From Haliscomenobacter sp. (GTDB lineage: Bacteria > Bacteroidota > Bacteroidia > Chitinophagales > Saprospiraceae), in NCBI GenBank assembly GCA_016707205.1, contig JADJHZ010000024.1, positions 276,501-340,500 of the forward strand: a DNA stretch of 64,000 bases. The letters are read 5' to 3'. Position numbers and translations under genes: made by a program. The notes beneath the pieces were generated by a model. The model ran no database searches. It was not told the origin of the DNA and saw only the letters and a list, made by a program, of their open reading frames with translations. This document shows, one piece after another, positions 1-8,180 of the stretch (position 1 is the stretch's first letter; the number at the start of each line of letters is the position of its first letter).

Positions 1-777
1 CGGTTGGTCGATGGGCGTCGCATAATCGGCAAAGCTCAGGTCGTTGTATCCGCTGCGCGGATCGTAGGCCCTGGACTTGTAGTTGTTGTCCGGCAGTTCG
101 ATAAACGAATGGTGCATGCGCACGGTGATGGCGTCGGAGGAAGGCGTAACGGAGCGAATCCAGGCGCCCTGGGCTTCTCCGGCGAAGGTTACGGTAGCTT
201 CAAACTCGCTGTTTTTGGGAAAGTTTTTGGTGTTTTCCATATAAACAGCCGACCGGTTGGGGTCGAGTTGGTAATTTCCCTGCCGGCCATTGCGCAGGCG
301 TACGGCTACTCCGTGCGCATCGCGCAAGAGGAAGGGCGTGAGGTCGATCAGGGCTTTGCCCCCGGATTCGGCTTCCACCTTGAACCCCCACAGAACAGAC
401 GTAGCGAACGCATCCGCAACAGAACGGCGCTCGTCGGGGTTGTCGCTCACCGCCCGAAAGCTATAATTGGGTTGCTGAAGCAGCACTTTGGGGCCGCTGC
501 GCACAAATTTGACGATGCGGTCGTTGCCCAATTGGTTGCGGTCCAGCCCGATGTCGTTGGAGCCGATCCCGGCAGGAAGGGAGTTGACGTAGAGGAATTC
601 GGTGTCCCACTTATCCACTTCCAACCACACTTTGCCTTCTTTTTCGTCCCAGTAAAAATGAAAATAGCCGGGGAAGGCTTTGGCGTCTTTGGTTTTGGCG
701 GAAATGTCGGGGAGTTGGGCGCCCAGACGGGTCAGGGCAGCCAGGCATACGAGCAGTGCAGCGGCGTAACGAAGCAT
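1..777 (-). CDS. DUF5117/DUF5118-type zinc metalloprotease, N-terminal part (cut by window edge)
   Basis: The reading frame is open from an ATG at 777 to the window edge, giving 259 residues without a stop. It starts with a signal peptide (MLRYAAALLVCLAALTRLGA, cleaved after GAQ). The segment that follows, with FPGYFHFYWDEKEGKVWLEV, the 'LYVNSLPAGIGSNDIGLDR' stretch and 'VRLRNGRQGNYQLDPNRSAVY', matches the N-terminal half of the large Bacteroidota and proteobacterial exported proteins with DUF5118-DUF5117-DUF4953, whose C-terminal part has an HExxH zinc site. That catalytic part lies outside the window, so activity is inferred from the family. Start choice follows the signal peptide. Confidence 0.8.
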   Translation of the reverse strand, partial: MLRYAAALLVCLAALTRLGAQLPDISAKTKDAKAFPGYFHFYWDEKEGKVWLEVDKWDTEFLYVNSLPAGIGSNDIGLDRNQLGNDRIVKFVRSGPKVLLQQPNYSFRAVSDNPDERRSVADAFATSVLWGFKVEAESGGKALIDLTPFLLRDAHGVAVRLRNGRQGNYQLDPNRSAVYMENTKNFPKNSEFEATVTFAGEAQGAWIRSVTPSSDAITVRMHHSFIELPDNNYKSRAYDPRSGYNDLSFADYATPIDQP

Positions 778-820
778 AGTAAGGCGTTTTGATTGGGAAG
801 ATAGGGAAAAAAACAAACCT

Positions 821-970
821 GGGGCTTTCTCCAAAGACGGATATCGCCCAAGGCAGCAAAAAAATAGTTTCTTTTTTCAATTCTCATAAAAAACTGCTTT
901 GCAATTTTTTATGAGAATTGAAAAAAAGAAAATTTCATTCCGGGGGCAAAGACCGGCTTTTAATACAGCC
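821..970. repeat. Palindromic intergenic element, degenerate copy A
   Basis: An almost perfect inverted repeat of about 30 bases (868-897 against 901-931, loop TTT) is flanked by weaker outer arms: GGGGCTTTCTCCAAAGAC at the left and GACCGGCTTTTAATACAGCC at the right. The same design with better-preserved ends is at 17799-17954, and a left end is at 61477. It lies between two minus-strand genes and could also act as a terminator for the gene ending at 982 or as a non-autonomous mobile element; neither is proved. Confidence 0.6.
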
Positions 971-981
971 TCTGCCTGGCG

Positions 982-3900
982 TTACCGTGCGACCACGACC
1001 ACTGCCGTTTCTCTTGAGAATTGCTTTCCCGAGAACGTCATGGCGCAGAAATACATACCCGGTTGAACGCCCAGCGTATGCCATTCTGCCTGGTAGCTGC
1101 CTGCTGCCTGCTGCGTTTGAACGAGGGTTTGCACCAGCCGGCCCTGAACGTCGTAAATACCCAGGCGAACCAAACCGCTTTCCGGAACGCGGTACCGGAT
1201 AGCCAGGGTTTCAGAAACCGGATTAGGCCAAAGGCTGTCCAGCAAAGCGGTTTCCTGGCGGAGGTCCTTTATCCCGGTGGACAGTAAATCCTTCAGAATT
1301 CCCGAACCGATGATTTGGTCGAAAATGTACTTATGCCCGGAATTGTTGACGTGGATTCCATCCCCGATGTCGTAGGAAGGTTTTAGCCCGCCGGTAGCGG
1401 AGGCCATTTCGTCGTAGACATTGACCGCATTTTCCCCATAGGCCGCTAATAGGGAATCCCTGATCGCCTGAAGGCTCTGGATTCCGGCAGCGGAGAGGTT
1501 GCGCGGCTGGGTGGTGGTGACGCAGAAGGGGATTTTCGCCTGCTGAATGAGGCCAACGACCGTTTGGAAGTTCGTCAGTTGTTCCAGGTTCGTAAACCCT
1601 TGCGCGGCATCGTTGCTGGGCAGGTTGATCAGGATAGCGGTGGGTTTATAGGAAAGCGCCTGGGTGATGTTGTTGTTGGTTTTTGGCGCCGGCCTTCCGG
1701 AGGGAGGCGTAAAGGAGGAGGGCATGATGTCGTAGGTCGTGTACCCGCCTACAGCCAGGTTGATGACCAGGGCTTCCGGATCCAGGTTTTTGACATAGGT
1801 CCGGAACCGGCCTACCCAGGAGCTATCGGCTGTCGTGGCGCCAGTTCCCGCTGCGGTGGAAGACCCAAGCACCACATACACCCGCATGGAGTCGCTGGTG
1901 ATGGGCTTTCCGCTCATGCGGATGTCATCCAGGTATAGGGTTTGGCTGAGGGTGTCGGAAAGACGTTGGCCAAAGAAAATGGTTTTGATCCGGGTCAAGT
2001 CGGCGCTGCCCGGGTTATCCTTGAAAACCTGCAAGGGAATGCGGATTTCCTTCCACGCCTTGGCGCCAATTTCCGGAGCATAGGCGCTTAGGTCGACTTT
2101 GGCAGATTTCCGGTTGGACAGGTCTTCCACGTAGATAAACGGGATTTGCTGGCTGCTCAGTCCGTTTTCGGAAAAGGCTTTAATGGATAGCGTATCTTTC
2201 AGCGTAAGGTCTCTGCCTACCCATCCGATGCCGGCAATAGCGGCGCCCCAGTCCCCGCCGGTTTGGGAAGACCAGTCCAGTTCAATGGAGTAATTGCCCA
2301 CTAGGGAATAATTCGCGCTAACAGGGAGTTTGTCGCCCACCCGCTTCAGGGTGCTTGGAGCATTGGCAAAACCAAAGCTGGGGTCGTAAAATCCGGGAGT
2401 AGGACTGTCGCTGAAAAACACATAATCCTGCTCCCTGCCGGTGCGTGGTGCAACGATCCGGAACGTATGGGCGCTAATCCCCTTGATTTCCGGGTTTGCC
2501 GTATCGATGATGCGGATCAGCGCTTCTTCACTAAGCGTAGGGCCGATCGTCCACGCGTATTTGCCGGAGGCGGCAGGGAAAGCGGCTTCGAGGGGTTGCC
2601 AGGTAACGCCGTTATCGTACGACGCGTCGATTTGGACATGGCTTACATTCAGCGCGTTGAACAGGATATTCCGGGTAGCGCCGGTTTCCCATTGCTGGTA
2701 TCCGTTTGGAGAGATCAGGGTCACGCTAAACTGCGCCGGGACGATTTCAAACAGACCACTAATGGATTGAAGGGTGGAATCGGCCAGATTGCGCAGGCGA
2801 ATCAGCGCGTGGGTAGTCAGCGGACTATTTACGGACCAGGCGTACGCGCCGGCAGAGGCGGCTACGGTGTCCAAAGTAATCCACTCGGCGCCATTATTGG
2901 ACGAGAAGTCGATGCTGATTTGCTCCACCTCGGCGCTGGTCCATTGGATTTTCTGGGTAGTATTTTGCCCCCACTTGGCGCCCGCCGCGGGTGCGGTGAG
3001 GATGAGGCTGGGTTGCCCAGCCTGGGTCATGCGGTATCGAAGTACCCGGTGGTTGGCCCAATCGGCGACCCATACATTTCCGCCGGTTTCGTCGATAGTC
3101 ATCGCGCGGGGGGTATTATAACTTTGGGCAGTGGGCGGGTTGGCGGCGGTTCCGGTGGTAAAATCCGGCTGCCCCCAGATGAAATCGGCATCTGCTCCAT
3201 TGAGCTTATTGGCGCCATCGTTGAAGACAACAATCCGGTGGGTTCCTTCCTGGATCACATAGATCCTGCCGGCACGGTCTCCCGTGACGAAGCGGAGGCT
3301 GGAGAACCCATTACGGGTGGTATTGGCGGTATTGGTAGTTAAGTTGGGCTGGCCCAAAACCCCATCCGCTGCTGCGCCGTTGGGTTTGGAGGCCGCCTGA
3401 TCGAATCGGGTAACCCTCCGGTTTCCGGTTTCGGAAACCCACAAGCGCCCGGCGCCGTCGACATAAAGGCCGTTGGGACTCGACATCCCGGCAGCCGTCA
3501 GCGCACTAGCCGCCGTAGTAAAATCCGGTTGCCCTAAGACCCCGTTTGCCGGAGCGCCATTGGGTTTGGTTGCGGCGCTGTCGTATCGGGTGACCCGATG
3601 GGCGTTAAACTCGGTGACCCAAAGCCTGCCTTCGTGGTCCAAAAAACTAACTACGGGCCCGCGCATGGTACTCTGGGAAGTCACACTGACCTTACTGGCG
3701 AAATCGGCCTGCCCCAGCACGCCGTCCGCAGGGGCGCCAGTAGCTTTGCTCGCCGCGCTGTCGAACCGCAACACCCGGTTGTTGGAAAAATCGCAGACCC
3801 AAAGCCGCCCTGCCTGGTCTACCTGCACGCCGATGGGATTATCCATTTTGGTCGCCGAGACGCCGGCAGAAACCGTTTCAAAATCAGGCTGCCCGAAAAC

Positions 3901-4188
3901 GGCCTCCGCGGAGGAGCCATTGCTTAGCGCTGCCATGCTCGTCCACCGCAAAACCCGGTGATTGCCCCGGTCGGCAATAAATACTTTTCCGGAGACGGGA
4001 TCTACGGTCACCCCATTGGGACCATTGAACCGGTTGGCGCCTTTTCCGGAAACTTTGCTTACAAAATCGCTTTGACCCAGAATGCCCGCTGCAGTTGGCG
4101 TATTCACCAGGTGTTGGGCTTGAACGAAAAGAGCGCTGAAACACCAAAGGGCAAACAGAATCAAAAAGGGATGACCGTGTCTTTTCAT
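982..4188 (-). CDS. Secreted NHL-propeller / SGNH-hydrolase multidomain protein with T9SS sorting domain
   Basis: This 1068-residue exported protein starts with a signal peptide ending in ALFVQAQ. Residues about 30-390 hold six NHL-like propeller repeats, each with a 'GVLGQ(P/A)DF' turn and a 'GRLWV..N.RV.R' strand. Two Ig-like repeats follow (about 395-590), then a sugar-binding-like beta domain (about 600-745), then an SGNH/GDSL hydrolase: block I is GSSTAAGTG (nucleophile Ser near 776), block III is NLPSND, and the Asp/His pair is in DGIHVNNSGH (about 941-950). The last about 80 residues (SLWPNPVSE..., GIYDVQGRLV, GMYF) form a T9SS type A sorting domain. It is probably a cell-surface or secreted esterase on polysaccharide. 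The substrate cannot be read from the sequence. Confidence 0.85.
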   Translation of the reverse strand: MKRHGHPFLILFALWCFSALFVQAQHLVNTPTAAGILGQSDFVSKVSGKGANRFNGPNGVTVDPVSGKVFIADRGNHRVLRWTSMAALSNGSSAEAVFGQPDFETVSAGVSATKMDNPIGVQVDQAGRLWVCDFSNNRVLRFDSAASKATGAPADGVLGQADFASKVSVTSQSTMRGPVVSFLDHEGRLWVTEFNAHRVTRYDSAATKPNGAPANGVLGQPDFTTAASALTAAGMSSPNGLYVDGAGRLWVSETGNRRVTRFDQAASKPNGAAADGVLGQPNLTTNTANTTRNGFSSLRFVTGDRAGRIYVIQEGTHRIVVFNDGANKLNGADADFIWGQPDFTTGTAANPPTAQSYNTPRAMTIDETGGNVWVADWANHRVLRYRMTQAGQPSLILTAPAAGAKWGQNTTQKIQWTSAEVEQISIDFSSNNGAEWITLDTVAASAGAYAWSVNSPLTTHALIRLRNLADSTLQSISGLFEIVPAQFSVTLISPNGYQQWETGATRNILFNALNVSHVQIDASYDNGVTWQPLEAAFPAASGKYAWTIGPTLSEEALIRIIDTANPEIKGISAHTFRIVAPRTGREQDYVFFSDSPTPGFYDPSFGFANAPSTLKRVGDKLPVSANYSLVGNYSIELDWSSQTGGDWGAAIAGIGWVGRDLTLKDTLSIKAFSENGLSSQQIPFIYVEDLSNRKSAKVDLSAYAPEIGAKAWKEIRIPLQVFKDNPGSADLTRIKTIFFGQRLSDTLSQTLYLDDIRMSGKPITSDSMRVYVVLGSSTAAGTGATTADSSWVGRFRTYVKNLDPEALVINLAVGGYTTYDIMPSSFTPPSGRPAPKTNNNITQALSYKPTAILINLPSNDAAQGFTNLEQLTNFQTVVGLIQQAKIPFCVTTTQPRNLSAAGIQSLQAIRDSLLAAYGENAVNVYDEMASATGGLKPSYDIGDGIHVNNSGHKYIFDQIIGSGILKDLLSTGIKDLRQETALLDSLWPNPVSETLAIRYRVPESGLVRLGIYDVQGRLVQTLVQTQQAAGSYQAEWHTLGVQPGMYFCAMTFSGKQFSRETAVVVVAR

Positions 4189-4402
4189 TTCTTCAGATTT
4201 TTAATTTGGTTTTGATTTAAAAGCGCAAGGGTTTTTAAATGAATTTTTATTCATATAAATATACCCAATCTCTCCAATATGCAGGGTGAGCCTGGGAGAC
4301 GGTTTAATTTGGTTTAAAAAAATCCCTGAAAAACCGCATATTGCTCCTGATTGAATGCCAACGGGTTCCAACCTATCTCTCAAAGCCCAAACGCCTGAAT
4401 CG

Positions 4403-5305
4403 ATGAGAAGAATCGATGTCCTGATTATCCTGCTCCTGCTTGCGGTGCTCTCGTGCAGGCACAACCCTTCGCCCGCGGATCCCGTCTATCTGGACGCCCT
4501 TTCCAAGTGGAAAACCGAACGCCTCGAAGCGTTGAAAGCGCCGGACAGCTGGCTGGCCCTGGCGGGGTTATTCTGGCTGCAAGAAGGGGAAAATACGTTT
4601 GGTTCCGACAGTTCCAATCAGGTGGTCTTCCCCTCCAAAGCCCCGGCAAAAATGGGGGCGTTCTATCTGGAAGGCGATTCGGTGCGTATGGTCTCCGAGC
4701 CCGGCATGGGGATCCGGCAAGCAGGTAAAGAAGGCGAGGTCGTCCGGACGGTCCTGACCCTAACGGGGAAAGACGGGCCAGCGGTACTGCAGTGGAACTC
4801 CCTCGACTGGGTGTTGCTGGAGCGGGGAGGGAAATACGGGATCCGGCTTTGGGACCGGGAGAACCCTCTTATCCGGTCGCTGGACAGCATTCCCGCCTTC
4901 CCAGTCGATCCGGAATGGAAGGTGGAAGCGACCCTGATCCCCGTGAAAAAAGGCCGGACCGTGACCATGCAAAACGTGCTGGGCATGACGATTGAACAGG
5001 CCTCCGCAGGCATGCTGCGGTTTGAGAAAAGGGGTAAAACGTACGAACTGGAAGCGCTGGAGGATCTCGATGGTTTTTTTCTGATCTTTGCCGACGAAAC
5101 CTCCGGCAGCCAAACGTATGGAGGAGGGCGCTATCTTTATGTACCGGGTGTGAATGCCCGGGGAAAAACCTGGATCGACTTCAATAAAAGCGAGAACCCT
5201 CCCTGCGCATTTACCAGGTATGCGACTTGTCTGCTTCCTCCTGCCCAAAACCGCCTGGAAGTGGCGGTAACCGCCGGTGAATTAGCCTATGATGGAGGCC
5301 ATTAA
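4403..5305 (+). CDS. DUF1684 family lipoprotein
   Basis: A 300-residue protein with a lipoprotein signal (MRRIDVLIILLLLAVLSC, lipobox LLSC). The family hallmarks are present: 'WLALAGLFWLQEGENTFGSD' early on, and near the C-terminus 'DFNKSENPPCAF', 'YATCLLPP' and 'NRLEVAVTAGE'. DUF1684 proteins are common in Bacteroidota and have no established biochemical function. The ATG at 4403 places the signal peptide correctly; an upstream in-frame start at 4355 would add an unrelated leader. The gene is transcribed divergently from the NHL/SGNH gene, across a 210-bp AT-rich gap that must hold both promoters. Confidence 0.85.
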   Translation: MRRIDVLIILLLLAVLSCRHNPSPADPVYLDALSKWKTERLEALKAPDSWLALAGLFWLQEGENTFGSDSSNQVVFPSKAPAKMGAFYLEGDSVRMVSEPGMGIRQAGKEGEVVRTVLTLTGKDGPAVLQWNSLDWVLLERGGKYGIRLWDRENPLIRSLDSIPAFPVDPEWKVEATLIPVKKGRTVTMQNVLGMTIEQASAGMLRFEKRGKTYELEALEDLDGFFLIFADETSGSQTYGGGRYLYVPGVNARGKTWIDFNKSENPPCAFTRYATCLLPPAQNRLEVAVTAGELAYDGGH

Positions 5306-5325
5306 CAAATCAAAAAGGAATGCAG

Positions 5326-5403
5326 ATGAAACGCGTAACCTCTATTGGCGGGATATTTTTTAAATGCGCCGACCCGGAACGCAACAAGTCTATTTCTCCT
5401 TAG
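5326..5403 (+). pseudogene. Glyoxalase/VOC-family gene remnant (N-terminal stub)
   Basis: A 25-codon frame begins MKRVTSIGGIFFKCADPER and then stops. 'GGIFFKC.DPE' is the first strand of many VOC/glyoxalase-family proteins, which are about 120 residues long. The similarity ends just where the converging GH53 gene begins (5390), so the rest of the gene appears to have been lost at a junction near 5388. The short frame lies 20 bases after the DUF1684 stop and probably once formed an operon with it. It could instead be a chance peptide, but the start codon and motif position fit well. Confidence 0.5.
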
Positions 5404-6475
5404 CAAAACTACTCAACACGGGTAAGGCTTTGTTCGTAAAATCGTATAAAGCCTGGTTTTCCCACGGCGACCCGTCTGTGGCCTGGTCTCCTTTAAAAGC
5501 CACCCATTCGCCGCCCCAATAGCAGAATCCTTTGCCACGGTTGGTAGAGGTAGTAATGCGATGAATCTCGGCCAAAAATTGGGCTTGCCCTTCCGGCGTA
5601 GCGGCAAATCCTCTGGCCAGTTGATCCTCCGATCCGACAATATTATTCGTGAAGTCTTTCCATCCGAGGGTAAATGGGTAGGCCGTTTCGGCTACAACGA
5701 TGTCCTTGCGGAGGTAGGCCAGATTCTTGAAGGCCGTTTCGAGCACTATGGGATCTTTCCCGTGCCAGGTTGGGTAGTACGACAGGCCCATCAGGTCGTA
5801 ATCAACGCCGCTGACGAGATTGAAAAACCAATCTGCGCCGGTCAGCCCGGCATAATGAAGCATAATCTGGCTTTTGGAACTGGATTCCCTTACAGCTTTA
5901 CACCCTGCCTGGAGTAATTCGAGGAAAACGCTTTGGTTTTTAATCTCTCCCTGTGGCCAGAGGAATCCGCTGTTGATCTCATTACCCACCTGGATATACT
6001 CCGGCTGGATCTCCGAAGCGATCTTCCGGGTGTACGCGGAAAGGCTGTCTTTCAGCAAGGCCAAAGAAAGGTTTTGCCAGGCTTTCGGGGTGGTTTGCTG
6101 CCCGGGGTCGGCCCAGGTGTCGGAGTAATGCACGCAAAGCCAGACCTTCAATCCCTTCGCTTTTACTTTCTCCGCAAACGTTTTTACCTCTGCCAAACTG
6201 GAAGTACTTCCCTGGGGATCTTTCCACAGCCGGATGCGCACCGTATTGCATCCGGCATTTTTGAGGGTCGTCAGCACGTCCTCTGCCTGCCCCTGTGCGT
6301 TGTAAAAAACGGTCCCGGCAGCTTCGATTTCGGGAAGGAAAGAAAGGTCGGCTCCCCGAATCGCCTCGCTTTGAGGCTGAGGTTCGGGCTGGGGGTTAGG
6401 ATCTTCTTTGGCGCAGGACCATGCCCAGAAAGCCAGGGCGATTAGCAGGATGGAATGGAAGGTTTTTGGCATCAT
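5390..6475 (-). CDS. Arabinogalactan endo-beta-1,4-galactanase (GH53), lipoprotein
   Basis: This 361-residue protein has a lipoprotein signal (lipobox WAWSC), a short Pro/Gln-rich linker (PNPQPEPQPQ), then a complete GH53 (beta/alpha)8 barrel. Family markers are RGADLSF at the N-terminus, the acid/base Glu166 in VGNEIN, YYPTWHG near 234, and the nucleophile Glu263 in VVAETAYP. Members hydrolyse beta-1,4-galactan side chains of pectin (arabinogalactan I). The predicted position is the cell surface or periplasmic face of the outer membrane. No other polysaccharide-degrading gene sits next to it. Two adjacent ATGs make the start ambiguous by one codon. Confidence 0.93.
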   Translation of the reverse strand: MMPKTFHSILLIALAFWAWSCAKEDPNPQPEPQPQSEAIRGADLSFLPEIEAAGTVFYNAQGQAEDVLTTLKNAGCNTVRIRLWKDPQGSTSSLAEVKTFAEKVKAKGLKVWLCVHYSDTWADPGQQTTPKAWQNLSLALLKDSLSAYTRKIASEIQPEYIQVGNEINSGFLWPQGEIKNQSVFLELLQAGCKAVRESSSKSQIMLHYAGLTGADWFFNLVSGVDYDLMGLSYYPTWHGKDPIVLETAFKNLAYLRKDIVVAETAYPFTLGWKDFTNNIVGSEDQLARGFAATPEGQAQFLAEIHRITTSTNRGKGFCYWGGEWVAFKGDQATDGSPWENQALYDFTNKALPVLSSFAKEK

Positions 6476-6480
6476 GTTGT

Positions 6481-6574
6481 GAAGTTACGGGGTTGCGAAG
6501 TTACGAGGTTACGAAGTTACGAGGTTGCGAAGTTACGGGGTTGCGAAGTTGCGGGGTTGCGAGTTACGAGGTGC
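6481..6574. repeat. Tandem repeat, five 16-bp units plus a partial unit
   Basis: Five consecutive 16-base units of the form GAAGTTACGRGGTTRC run from 6481 to 6560, followed by a shortened sixth. Each unit is itself made of two similar octamers. It starts a few bases upstream of the GH53 start codon, so it lies in that gene's promoter or leader region and downstream of nothing else but the ligase stop. Confidence 0.9.
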
Positions 6575-6593
6575 AATGGGTCTGCATGGTGCA

Positions 6594-8177
6594 TTAAATA
6601 TATTTTTTCAAGTCTTCGAGGGTGTTGGCTATTCGGGCGCTTTTGTCTTTATGCCAGCGCCTGATCACGGGCGATCGCAAAAGGACGCCGGATTTGTGCC
6701 GGGTAGAAAGCTGTATACCCTCAAAGGCAATTTCGAATACCAGTTCGGGCTTAACGCTGCGCACGGGGCCGAAACGCTCCAGCGTGTTTTGGCGGACAAA
6801 GGCCGAGATTTCTTCCTGTTCCATTCCCGTCAACCCCGCGCCGGTTTTGGCAATGGGTACCAAACGGCGGTCTTCCCAAACGGCAAACGTGCATTCCATT
6901 TGCGGTTCTCCCATCCTGTCCGGCCCTTGTTGTACGTAAATCAATACCGCAAGGATGTTCAAGGCTTCGGTTTTCCATTTCCACCAGTCGCCTTTTCGCC
7001 GGCCCTCCAGGTAGGCGGACGCTTTTCGCTTGAGCACAATCCCATCGCAGGCATGTTTCCGGGCTTCCTGGCACAGAAGCCTCAGTTCGCTCCAATCAAG
7101 GAATGATAGGCTTTCGGATACCAATAGCCCGGAATCGGGATCTATCGCTGCCATAAATTGCGCGAGTTGCTGCCTTCGCTGAAACCAGGGCAACGTGCGC
7201 AGGTCAATGCGGCCGTTTTCGAGCAGATCGAAGGCCATGAAGGCCACTGGAGTTTCGGCGAGTAAGGTCCTGGTGAGGCTTTTCCTGCTCAAGCGGGCAT
7301 GTAGCATGGAAAAAGGAGCCACGGCTCCGTCTTTATAGGGAAGGATTGCGCCGTCCAGCACCGTTCCATCCGGGAGAAAGTCTGGAGCAGCGTGCAGTTC
7401 CGGAAATTTCCCGGTGACCAACTCACCGCTTCTGGACCAAATAAACAGGCGGCCTTGCCGAACGATCAGCTGGCTCCGGAGCCCGTCCCATTTCCACTCT
7501 GCTATCCAGCCGGAAGGATCGCCCAAGGCGGGTTCTGGGTCTTCTTCCAACGGGAAAGCCAGAAAAAAAGGATAGGGCTTGGAAAGGTCTTCCTGGGGCT
7601 GGCGGAACTGTATAAATTCGGAGAAGGACAATTCTTCCGGGCGCCATGGGTTGGCCAGCCGATGGGCGAGAATAGTTTCTTCCAGTCCGCTATAAGTTGC
7701 CAGCGCGCTAACGAGGATAGACTGCGGGACCGTCAGGCGAAACCCTCCGCTAAGCAGCTTGTTCAGCAAGAAGCGTTCTTCGCAGCCCAATTGATCCCAA
7801 GCCGCTTGAATCGCTGGTTGCTGGGCTTGATGCGAAAGCGAACCGGTTTGCCGGACAAAGGCTATCCAGTGAGACAGGGAGAAATGGCGTTCCTCTTTGG
7901 CCGGAGGAACGGCCAGCGCCAGCGTTTCGGCTTGGTCGCCGATGGTCTGAACAGAAGCCTCCAGCAGCCACAAGGGGATGCCGGCCATTTCAGCTGCCCA
8001 CTCCTTCATGGCAGGCAGGGCGAGCACGCGTTTGGGCCTGTTGCCGGTAAGCAATGCGATAGCCCAGAGCTTGTCTTCATCCCGGGCTTCCCGGAAATAG
8101 CGCACCAGCGCATCCCGCTTGTCGTGGATACTTGGGGTGTGTTCCCATTCGGTGCAGCATTGGGCAAAGCGTTTCAT
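6594..8177 (-). CDS. ATP-dependent DNA ligase of the ligase/exonuclease (cisplatin-response) type
   Basis: 527 residues: an alpha-helical N-terminal DNA-binding domain (about 1-200), an adenylation domain with motif I KWDG (Lys229 is the predicted adenylated lysine), and an OB-fold C-terminal domain. Motif V-like 'DGIVLKRKAS' and 'WWKWK' are visible. It is the long, bacterial ATP ligase found beside a metallo-beta-lactamase exonuclease and often beside an Lhr helicase and a metallophosphoesterase. Here the exonuclease gene lies upstream with a 3-base gap, so the two are co-transcribed. The helicase and phosphoesterase are absent. The likely role is repair of DNA cross-links or breaks. Confidence 0.92.
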   Translation of the reverse strand: MKRFAQCCTEWEHTPSIHDKRDALVRYFREARDEDKLWAIALLTGNRPKRVLALPAMKEWAAEMAGIPLWLLEASVQTIGDQAETLALAVPPAKEERHFSLSHWIAFVRQTGSLSHQAQQPAIQAAWDQLGCEERFLLNKLLSGGFRLTVPQSILVSALATYSGLEETILAHRLANPWRPEELSFSEFIQFRQPQEDLSKPYPFFLAFPLEEDPEPALGDPSGWIAEWKWDGLRSQLIVRQGRLFIWSRSGELVTGKFPELHAAPDFLPDGTVLDGAILPYKDGAVAPFSMLHARLSRKSLTRTLLAETPVAFMAFDLLENGRIDLRTLPWFQRRQQLAQFMAAIDPDSGLLVSESLSFLDWSELRLLCQEARKHACDGIVLKRKASAYLEGRRKGDWWKWKTEALNILAVLIYVQQGPDRMGEPQMECTFAVWEDRRLVPIAKTGAGLTGMEQEEISAFVRQNTLERFGPVRSVKPELVFEIAFEGIQLSTRHKSGVLLRSPVIRRWHKDKSARIANTLEDLKKYI

Positions 8178-8180
8178 TGG

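Noticed and set aside
4..792. Long + strand open frame at the left edge
   Set aside because: It is the antisense of the DUF5117/5118 gene, which has a signal peptide and family motifs on the minus strand.
6481..6574. CRISPR array candidate
   Set aside because: Contiguous 16-bp units without spacers and no cas genes.
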